Shown: positions 1-4,155 of the stretch, piece by piece | How positions within the stretch are numbered: position 1 is the first letter of the stretch | Layout of the letters: every line of letters begins with the position of its first letter | Assembly: GCA_038247995.1 (NCBI GenBank) | Contig: JBBRUG010000350.1 | Span: 1-5,960, forward strand | DNA length: 5,960 bases | Origin: JBBRUG01 sp038247995 | GTDB lineage: Bacteria; Chloroflexota; Chloroflexia; Chloroflexales; Chloroflexaceae | Direction: 5' to 3' | Notes under the pieces: model-generated | Database searches by the model: none | Seen by the model: only the letters and a program-made list of their open reading frames with translations | Told to the model about the DNA's origin: nothing | Made by a program: the position numbers and the translations under genes

Positions 1-37
1 AGGGGCGGGCGACCACAAGGGTCGCGAATGCACGAAT

Positions 38-78
38 GGCGCGGCAGCGCGGCGCGGCCTTCAGGCCGCTGCCGCGCC
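38..78. repeat. GC-rich hairpin / palindromic element
   Basis: A perfect 12-bp inverted repeat pairs GGCGCGGCAGCG (38-49) with CGCTGCCGCGCC (67-78). The intervening 17 nt contain a second, nested inverted repeat (GGCC-TTCA-GGCC) that competes for the inner bases. No T-run follows on either strand, so it is not a convincing intrinsic terminator. It looks more like a REP-type palindromic unit, and its core CCTTCAGGCCG recurs with one change in the hairpin at 90-111. Confidence 0.6.
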
Positions 79-89
79 CTACCGACTGA

Positions 90-111
90 GCCGCGTCCTT
101 TAGGCCGCGGC
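90..111. repeat. second GC-rich hairpin sharing the same core
   Basis: GCCGCG (90-95) pairs with CGCGGC (106-111), and inside it CCT (97-99) pairs with AGG (102-104) across one T/C mismatch. The core CCTTTAGGCCG (97-107) matches CCTTCAGGCCG (58-68) of the preceding hairpin at 10 of 11 positions. The two may be diverged copies of one palindromic unit. No function is evident. Confidence 0.5.
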
Positions 112-113
112 GC

Positions 114-242
114 GGGGCGGGGCGCGGGCGTGGAGGGGGCGGGGCGCTGGCGGGGCGGGGCGCGGGCGGGGCGGGGCGCGGGCGTGCAGGGGGCGGGGCG
201 CGGGCGTGCAGGGGGCGGGGCGCGGGCGTGCAGGGGGCGGGC
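114..242. repeat. modular G-rich tandem repeat array (16-mer core with optional 6-nt spacer)
   Basis: The array is built from a 16-nt core, GGGGCGGGGCGCGGGC, that may be preceded by the 6-mer GTGCAG. Reading left to right: core alone (114-129); spacer plus core (130-151, two substitutions: GTGGAG in the spacer and GCTGGC at the core end); core alone (152-167); core alone (168-183); exact spacer plus core (184-205); exact spacer plus core (206-227); and a shortened 15-nt unit, GTGCAGGGGGCGGGC (228-242), that lacks 7 nt of the core. Another GTGCAGGGG starts at 243 and runs into the hairpin at 245-273. The exact copies suggest recent expansion by slippage or recombination. The plus strand meets the usual G-quadruplex pattern repeatedly (GGGG-C-GGGG-CGC-GGG). 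Confidence 0.85.
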
Positions 243-244
243 GT

Positions 245-285
245 GCAGGGGCAGCCCCGTGTGGCTGCCCTGCCGTACGTACGGC
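245..285. repeat. bulged hairpin followed by a 14-bp perfect palindrome
   Basis: GCA plus GGGCAGCC (245-256, G248 bulged) pairs with GGCTGCCC plus TGC (263-273) around the loop CCGTGT. Overlapping its end by two bases is the perfect palindrome GCCGTACGTACGGC (272-285). The palindrome lies about 37 bp upstream of the amidase -35 box and could be an operator for a dimeric repressor, or simply part of a dispersed palindromic repeat. Nothing in the window favours one reading over the other. Confidence 0.5.
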
Positions 286-321
286 GGGATGGCGGGGCGG
301 CGGGCAGCGGGCGGGCGGGGG

Positions 322-349
322 TTGACAGCGCATGTCTGTCTGCTATAGC
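322..349 (+). promoter_or_regulatory. sigma-70-type promoter for the amidase gene
   Basis: A consensus -35 box TTGACA (322-327) is followed after 16 bp by TATAGC (344-349). The latter is preceded by TG at 341-342, which makes an extended -10 (TGC-TATAGC). Transcription would start near 355-358, leaving a leader of about 40 nt before the ATG at 395. The -35 directly abuts the G-rich run that ends at 321. This placement puts the upstream in-frame ATG at 332 inside the promoter spacer, which argues against that start codon. Confidence 0.65.
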
Positions 350-383
350 ATCACTTCACCGCTTTCCCGCTTTCTCGCTTTAC

Positions 384-388
384 AAAGG
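384..388 (+). promoter_or_regulatory. ribosome binding site that fixes the amidase start
   Basis: AAAGG lies 6 nt before the ATG at 395. The alternative ATG at 332 has no purine-rich site at a suitable distance and would sit upstream of the predicted transcription start. Confidence 0.6.
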
Positions 389-394
389 TTCCGT

Positions 395-1942
395 ATGATC
401 CACATTCACGAATTGATCGGCCCCGAAGTGTATGAATCAAATATCGTCGAATTGCAAACGGCAATGGCAAACGGCAACCTGACGGCGCTGCGCCTGGTTG
501 GGGCGTGCCTGGAGCGCATCGCCGCGCTCGACACGAGCGGGCCGACGCTCCGCGCAGTGCTCGAAGTCAACGCCGACGCGCTGGCAATTGCCGCTGAGCG
601 CGACGCCGAACGTGCCGCCGGAACGCTGCGCGGCCCGCTGCACGGCATTCCAATCCTGCTCAAAGATAATATCGACACGACCGATAAAACCCAGACGACA
701 GCCGGCTCGCTGGCGCTGCTCGATTCACGACCGGCCGGCGAGGCGACGGTTGTAGCGAAGTTGCGCGCGGCGGGCGCAGTGATCCTGGGCAAAGCGAACC
801 TTAGCGAGTGGGCCAATTTCCGCTCGAATCGCTCTTCCAGCGGCTGGAGCGCACGCGGTGGGCAGACCAAAAACCCCTACGTGCTCGACCGCAACCCCTG
901 CGGCTCGAGCGCGGGTTCGGCCGCCGCCGTAGCCGCGAGCCTGTGCGTCGTGGCGCTTGGTAGCGAAACCGATGGCTCGATCGTCTGCCCGTCGTCGCTC
1001 TGCGGCGTCGTGGGCCTCAAGCCAACCGTCGGCCTCACCAGCCGGGCCGGCGTCGTGCCGATCTCCAGCACGCAAGATACGATCGGCCCACATGCACGCA
1101 GCGTTGCCGATGCGGCCGCCGTGCTTGGCGCAATTGCCGGCCTCGACCCGCGTGACCCGGCGACAACCGATAGCGCTGCGCATCTGCACGCCGACTACAC
1201 GCAATTTCTTGATCGCGAAGGGTTGCGCGGCGCACGGCTCGGCGTGGTGCGTGATCCAGGTATGGTGGGCTACAACCAGCATGCGGACGCGATCTTCGCC
1301 GCCGCGCTGGAAACGCTGCGCGCCCAGGGCGCCGAACTGTTCGACCCGATCCACCTCACGACCGACGGCAACTACCTGGAGGGCGACGAGTTCACGGTGC
1401 TGCTTTACGAATTCAAGCACACGCTGGCGGCCTACTTGGCGACGCGGGTGGCCGAGGCGGGTTATGGCGCGCCGCCGCGCACCCTGGCCGACCTGATCGT
1501 CTTTAATGAGCGCGAACGGGACAAAGAACTGCGCTACTTCGATCAGGAAGTGTTTCTGCTGGCCGAGGCGAAAGGCAGCCTGGAGGATAGCGCATACCTG
1601 GAAGCGCTGGCGCGGAGCCGTGACGGCACCCGGACGGCAATCAATACGATCATGGACGAGCACCGGCTTGATGCACTGGTTGCGCCGACGCAGCAACCGG
1701 CCTGGACGACCGACCTGCTGAATGGCGATCGTCATGCCGGCGGCAGTTCATCGCCGGCGGCGCGGGCCGGCTTCCCGCTGATCACTGTGCCTGCCGGCGA
1801 CGCCTTCGGACTACCGGTGGGGCTGACCTTTATGGGCCGAGCCTACAGCGAACCAACGCTGATCCGGCTGGCCTACGCCTTCGAGCAAGCGACGCAAGCG
1901 CGCCGTCCGCCGACCTACCTGCTGACGCTTGAATTGGCGTGA
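395..1942 (+). CDS. amidase signature family enzyme, peptide-amidase-like
   Basis: This is a 515-aa amidase-signature (AS) hydrolase, predicted to cleave a carboxamide or linear C-N amide bond through a Ser-cisSer-Lys triad. Visible residues are Lys90 in GIPILLKDN, cis-Ser171 in the NPCGSSAGSAAAVAAS stretch, and nucleophile Ser195 in SETDGSIVCPSS. The 24-residue spacing between the two serines is the family norm. The strings NPCGSS, ETDGSIVCP and VVGLKPTVGL, with PISSTQDTIGPHARSVADAA after them, fit bacterial peptide amidases (Stenotrophomonas Pam type, which removes C-terminal amides) better than GatA, whose signature usually reads GGS-SGGS and DTGGSIRQP. No signal peptide is evident, so a cytosolic location is inferred. 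The ATG at 395 is preferred over 332 because of the RBS and the promoter position. The substrate cannot be read from sequence. The gene seems monocistronic, with a hairpin overlapping its stop codon. Confidence 0.9.
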   Translation: MIHIHELIGPEVYESNIVELQTAMANGNLTALRLVGACLERIAALDTSGPTLRAVLEVNADALAIAAERDAERAAGTLRGPLHGIPILLKDNIDTTDKTQTTAGSLALLDSRPAGEATVVAKLRAAGAVILGKANLSEWANFRSNRSSSGWSARGGQTKNPYVLDRNPCGSSAGSAAAVAASLCVVALGSETDGSIVCPSSLCGVVGLKPTVGLTSRAGVVPISSTQDTIGPHARSVADAAAVLGAIAGLDPRDPATTDSAAHLHADYTQFLDREGLRGARLGVVRDPGMVGYNQHADAIFAAALETLRAQGAELFDPIHLTTDGNYLEGDEFTVLLYEFKHTLAAYLATRVAEAGYGAPPRTLADLIVFNERERDKELRYFDQEVFLLAEAKGSLEDSAYLEALARSRDGTRTAINTIMDEHRLDALVAPTQQPAWTTDLLNGDRHAGGSSSPAARAGFPLITVPAGDAFGLPVGLTFMGRAYSEPTLIRLAYAFEQATQARRPPTYLLTLELA

Positions 1943-1967
1943 TCCGCAAAAGTTGTTGTAGCGGATC
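1941..1967 (+). terminator. hairpin at the amidase stop codon, possible weak terminator
   Basis: GATCCGC (1941-1947) and GCGGATC (1961-1967) form a perfect 7-bp stem around a 13-nt loop, starting inside the TGA stop. No T-tract follows, so it is at best an imperfect intrinsic terminator. It ends directly at the -35 box of the next promoter, so it separates the amidase from the lipid genes. Confidence 0.35.
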
Positions 1968-1996
1968 TCGACAGGGAGGTGCATACCATGTATTAT
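1968..1996 (+). promoter_or_regulatory. sigma-70-type promoter for the lipid gene pair
   Basis: TCGACA (1968-1973, 5 of 6 consensus) is separated by exactly 17 bp from TATTAT (1991-1996, 5 of 6). The -10 lies in an AT-rich patch (about 1983-2050) that stands out from the GC-rich surroundings. Transcription would start near 2003, giving a leader of about 138 nt before the ATG at 2141. Confidence 0.6.
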
Positions 1997-2063
1997 CATA
2001 CAAGAAACCATATATCATATTCACATTAGCTGCGCTCTGATTTCATTTTGCAGCGATCATGAT

Positions 2064-2095
2064 GCGATTAACAGGCCTTTGCGGCATGTAATCGC
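2064..2095 (+). promoter_or_regulatory. leader hairpin upstream of the CDP-alcohol phosphatidyltransferase
   Basis: GCGATTA (2064-2070) is perfectly complementary to TAATCGC (2089-2095) across an 18-nt loop. Just before it lies the palindrome ATCATGAT (2056-2063). The structure sits in the predicted leader, 45 nt ahead of the ATG. It does not match any riboswitch class I recognise. It may be an operator or an RNA structure, or it may be chance. Confidence 0.3.
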
Positions 2096-2125
2096 TTCGT
2101 GTGCGAGCGTTCAGTTCGTGAAGCA

Positions 2126-2131
2126 ACGGAG
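2126..2131 (+). promoter_or_regulatory. ribosome binding site that favours the 2141 start
   Basis: ACGGAG lies 9 nt before the ATG at 2141. The longer frame opening with GTG at 2099 lacks a purine-rich site at a normal distance. Confidence 0.45.
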
Positions 2132-2140
2132 CTTACCGCT

Positions 2141-2776
2141 ATGCGATCAAGGAAACTAGAAGCGTTCGTGCGCCACTACAGTGAAGTTGCCGTTCGCGCA
2201 CTCTTGGGGCAGCTTCGTGTACAGGCCGATGTCTTCACCATGATCAGTCTTTTCCTGACCTTCGGGGTTGTCTGGTTGCTTGTGGAGGGCATGCTTGTTC
2301 AGGCAGGAGTGCTCTTCCTGATCGCGAGTTCCTTTGATATTGTCGATGGGGCGGTGGCCCGTAGCCAGGGTACAGCACGGCGCTTCGGCGCCTTTCTCGA
2401 CTCAACGATTGACCGTTATTCGGAGATGCTAGTGTTTTTGGGGTTGATGTTTTACTACTATTATCATCACGCAGGCGCCAATCCGCTCGACTATACGCTC
2501 ATTTTTGTTGCCTCGCAGGGTTCACTGCTGACAAGTTACATCCGCGCGCGCGCTGAAGCGTTACAGTTTGATGGCCGTGGCGGGCTGATCGAGCGGCCCG
2601 GCCGCGTGATCTTGCTGGCATTTGGCATGCTCAGCGGTTGGTTAACGAGTTGCCTGATCGTTCTCGCCGTCCTTAGCCATATTTCCGCCCTTCAGCGCTT
2701 CTGGTTCGTGTGGCAGCAGAGTAAGGCCGATCAACTGCCCCCGCAGCCCTCCTCGCTGCTCGAAGAGGGTAATTAA
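2141..2776 (+). CDS. CDP-alcohol phosphatidyltransferase, phosphatidylinositol-phosphate/archaetidylinositol-phosphate synthase-like
   Basis: This 211-aa integral membrane enzyme belongs to the CDP-alcohol phosphotransferase family, which transfers a phosphatidyl group from a CDP-lipid to an alcohol and releases CMP. The full signature is present: Asp66-x2-Asp69-Gly70-x2-Ala73-Arg74-x8-Gly83-x3-Asp87-x3-Asp91, whose aspartates bind metal and CDP. The later SYIRARAEAL (132-141) and GGLIERPGR (147-155) resemble the inositol-1-phosphate-using branch (actinobacterial PgsA1/PIP synthase and archaeal AIP synthase), where the second block usually reads ERPER or ERAER. Here the second Glu is Gly154. 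Several hydrophobic segments follow the usual six-helix pattern, and the last about 20 residues are polar. The true acceptor could be inositol phosphate, glycerol-3-phosphate or another alcohol. The ATG at 2141 is chosen because of its RBS; GTG at 2099 would add 14 residues. A UbiA-family gene follows closely on the same strand. Confidence 0.88.
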   Translation: MRSRKLEAFVRHYSEVAVRALLGQLRVQADVFTMISLFLTFGVVWLLVEGMLVQAGVLFLIASSFDIVDGAVARSQGTARRFGAFLDSTIDRYSEMLVFLGLMFYYYYHHAGANPLDYTLIFVASQGSLLTSYIRARAEALQFDGRGGLIERPGRVILLAFGMLSGWLTSCLIVLAVLSHISALQRFWFVWQQSKADQLPPQPSSLLEEGN

Positions 2777-2813
2777 CCGGCTTACGAAAGGGCTTTGATC
2801 GCTTGTGATACGC

Positions 2814-2818
2814 AGGAA
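2814..2818 (+). promoter_or_regulatory. ribosome binding site for the UbiA-family gene
   Basis: AGGAA lies 7 nt before the GTG at 2826. A competing site, GAAAGGG (2786-2792), lies 12 nt before the in-frame GTG at 2805, a longer spacing than usual. The ATG at 2841 has no obvious site. Confidence 0.4.
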
Positions 2819-2825
2819 CAGAACC

Positions 2826-3668
2826 GTGCGGCTCTGGGCAATGGTTGCATTTCTGCGGCCCCAAATCGCGCTCCAAGCCGTTCTGTACGCAGCAATTGGA
2901 ATGTACTTAAGCGGCCCGAATGCGCTTGCGTTGAGCGCAGACCTGTTTCCGGCATTGCTCGTGCTGGCGCTGATCGTCTCTTTCGGCTTTGTGATTAACG
3001 ATTATGTTGATCTTGGCGTGGATCGGTTAGCTAAGCCGGATCGGCCCTTGCCGGCAGGCGCTGTGACGCTCAATGCGGCACGCTGGTTGGGCGTGTTGCT
3101 CGTCGGCCTGGTGTTCATTCTGGCCAGCCTCTTGCCTGCGCCTTTGCGCTGGATTGCGTACCTGAACCTGGTGCTGACGGCAGCCTATTCGCTCTGGTTG
3201 AAGCGCACCGTATTGGTGGGCAATGGCACAATTGCCTATCTCAATAGCTCGATCCTGGTGTTTGGCGCACTGATCGGCAATGGGATGAACCGGGTGGTCT
3301 GGAGTGTGGTTACTGTCGTGATCCTGTACTCCTTAGCCCAGGAGATCTTGTACACCATTGATGATTATGTCGGTGATGCCCAGGCCGGAATAACAACCAT
3401 AGCGGTCTATTTTGGTGTAGATCTAACCTTAGTGCTATTCAGAGTGCTGATCATTATTGCTGCTTTGAGCGCGCTTATCCCGGTTGGGCTGGGCTTTGGC
3501 TCGTTATTGTACATCCTGCTTCTCGTTCCATGCCTCATCGGGCCGATTGTGCTGCGCATCTTGCCGCTGACCTTTCAGGGCAGCCCTCAAGCGATCAGCA
3601 CAGCGGTGAAAGTGGTGAAGGTGGTGCGGCTATGCTCCCTGGTGCCATTGCTTGTCCTGCCGCTGTAG
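2826..3668 (+). CDS. UbiA-family prenyltransferase, digeranylgeranylglyceryl-phosphate-synthase-like
   Basis: This is a polytopic membrane protein of about 280 aa, with roughly eight or nine hydrophobic segments, in the UbiA superfamily, which transfers a polyprenyl group from its diphosphate to an acceptor. The first Asp-rich motif is intact: Asn58-Asp59-x2-Asp62-x3-Asp66-Arg67, followed by KPDRPLPAGAV, the KPxRPxPxG context common to the family. The second motif, QEILYTIDDYVGDAQAGITT (172-191), has the E-I...D-D-x2-G-D layout of archaeal DGGGP synthases (typical form REIxKDIEDxxGD). Thr177 replaces the first Asp, while Asp180 and Asp184 remain. Quinone-type UbiA, heme O synthase and decaprenyl-phosphate phosphoribosyltransferase fit less well but are not excluded. 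Starts at GTG 2805 or ATG 2841 are possible; GTG 2826 has the best-spaced RBS. The gap of 49 nt or less to the upstream gene implies cotranscription and a joint role in lipid synthesis. Confidence 0.85.
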   Translation: MRLWAMVAFLRPQIALQAVLYAAIGMYLSGPNALALSADLFPALLVLALIVSFGFVINDYVDLGVDRLAKPDRPLPAGAVTLNAARWLGVLLVGLVFILASLLPAPLRWIAYLNLVLTAAYSLWLKRTVLVGNGTIAYLNSSILVFGALIGNGMNRVVWSVVTVVILYSLAQEILYTIDDYVGDAQAGITTIAVYFGVDLTLVLFRVLIIIAALSALIPVGLGFGSLLYILLLVPCLIGPIVLRILPLTFQGSPQAISTAVKVVKVVRLCSLVPLLVLPL

Positions 3669-3737
3669 GGTACGGTACATGTTGAATGCTGTTTTCGCAA
3701 CCAACCGCTGAGGCGGCCCTACCCGCCCATGATCGGC

Positions 3738-3743
3738 TACAAT
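3738..3743 (+). promoter_or_regulatory. possible -10 element for gatC
   Basis: TACAAT (5 of 6 consensus) would start transcription near 3750 and give a leader of about 26 nt containing the gatC RBS. No good -35 box lies 16-18 bp upstream, so this is tentative. The alternative is readthrough from the lipid gene pair across the 107-nt gap, which contains GTAGGG (3665-3670) and CCCTAC (3717-3722) as distant complementary arms but no clear terminator. Confidence 0.35.
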
Positions 3744-3760
3744 GTACCTGGAGTAAAGCA

Positions 3761-3767
3761 AGAGGAG
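3761..3767 (+). promoter_or_regulatory. strong ribosome binding site that fixes the gatC start
   Basis: AGAGGAG lies 8 nt before the ATG at 3776. An in-frame upstream start at 3686 would add 30 residues unlike anything in GatC, so it is rejected. Confidence 0.75.
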
Positions 3768-3775
3768 CTAGACAT

Positions 3776-4066
3776 ATGGCGTTAACATTGGAAGAAGTTA
3801 CGCATGTTGCCCGGTTGGCGCGCTTGCGGCTCGATCCCGCCGAGCTTGAGCAGATGCGCGGCCAACTCAACACCATTCTGGATTATATTGCGCTCTTGCA
3901 AGAGGTCGATGTTAGCGGCGTGCCGCCGACGGCACAAGTCACCGGCCTAACGAGTGTGCTGCGCGAAGATGGGGTGAGCACCGGCCTGAGCCAGGAAGCG
4001 GCGCTCGCCAATGCGCCGGCCCAACGCCAAGGGATGTTTCAGGTGCGCCCGGTATTCGATGAATAG
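3776..4066 (+). CDS. gatC: Asp/Glu-tRNA amidotransferase subunit C
   Basis: GatC is the small subunit of the cytosolic GatCAB amidotransferase, which converts Glu-tRNA(Gln) (and in some species Asp-tRNA(Asn)) to the amidated form. It wraps around GatA and stabilises the complex with GatB. The 96-aa product matches the family in length and pattern: TLEEVTHVARLARLRL near the N-terminus, LNTILDYIALLQEVDVSGV at 31-49, then VLRED (61-65), LANAPAQRQGMFQV (77-90) and a short acidic end. The ATG at 3776 is fixed by a strong RBS and by the start of homology. Neither gatA nor gatB is present, so the three subunits are not in one operon here. An asnS gene lies nearby, which suggests that GatCAB mainly supplies Gln-tRNA in this organism; that part is inference. 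Confidence 0.95.
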   Translation: MALTLEEVTHVARLARLRLDPAELEQMRGQLNTILDYIALLQEVDVSGVPPTAQVTGLTSVLREDGVSTGLSQEAALANAPAQRQGMFQVRPVFDE

Positions 4067-4081
4067 CTGCAACTAATGGGC

Positions 4082-4137
4082 CTGACCTGGCGTCAGATGG
4101 CATAGCCAGACAAAATCGGCGTCGCAACTCCGACGCC
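4082..4137. repeat. three consecutive small hairpins in the gatC downstream spacer
   Basis: The 89-nt gap after gatC holds CTGAC-CTGGC-GTCAG (4082-4096), TGGC-ATA-GCCA (4098-4108) and GGCGTCG-CAACTC-CGACGCC (4118-4137). The last is a perfect 7-bp stem ending 6 nt before the AAGGA ribosome binding site (4144-4148) of the next gene. No T-tract follows on the plus strand. On the minus strand the third stem is followed by ATTTTG, a very weak terminator signature. It could be an RNA-processing or translation-control structure, or attenuating read-through. Confidence 0.45.
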
Positions 4138-4155
4138 CCAGGAAAGGAACAGCCG

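Larger units (their letters stand above)
1..330. other. GC-saturated intergenic block with palindromes and G-rich tandem array
   Basis: No credible gene lies here. Open frames exist on both strands, but they encode only Gly/Arg/Ala or Pro/Arg/Ala low-complexity strings that follow the base composition and show no domain. The block contains, in order, a small hairpin at 9-25, two GC-rich hairpins (38-78 and 90-111), a G-rich modular tandem array (114-242), a bulged hairpin followed by a 14-bp palindrome (245-285), and a run of GGG tracts that ends at the -35 element of the amidase promoter. The plus strand is strongly G-biased from about 106 to 321. The density of imperfect palindromes suggests dispersed intergenic repeat elements. 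That is inference, because only one copy of the block is visible. Confidence 0.7.

Noticed and set aside
114..242. CRISPR-like array
   Set aside because: The repeat units are contiguous and lack unique spacers. The 6-nt insert is itself repeated, and no cas gene is present.
28..348. Open frame of 106 codons in the G-rich intergenic block, and its minus-strand counterpart at 100-333
   Set aside because: Both encode only low-complexity Gly/Arg/Ala or Pro/Arg/Ala strings created by the repeats, with no domain and no supporting RBS. The plus frame also runs through the amidase promoter.
725..1735. Minus-strand open frame of 336 codons antisense to the amidase
   Set aside because: It is a shadow of GC-rich coding DNA. 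The plus strand carries a complete AS-family protein with all catalytic residues, and the antisense translation shows no recognisable motif.
395..1942. Identification of the amidase as GatA
   Set aside because: The AS signature reads ETDGSIVCPSS with NPCGSSAGS, which fits peptide amidases. GatA-specific strings are not seen, and the gene is separated from gatC by two lipid genes.
1988..2029. Thirteen-codon ORF with a strong Shine-Dalgarno, considered as a leader-peptide gene
   Set aside because: It was not listed as a gene because a well-spaced promoter occupies the same bases and would start transcription inside it. It is kept as a finding only.
4111..4137. Minus-strand intrinsic terminator (stem followed by ATTTTG)
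   Set aside because: The T-run is only four bases long, and the nearest minus-strand gene (asnS) ends about 500 bp earlier with an intervening plus-strand gene and its own hairpin.
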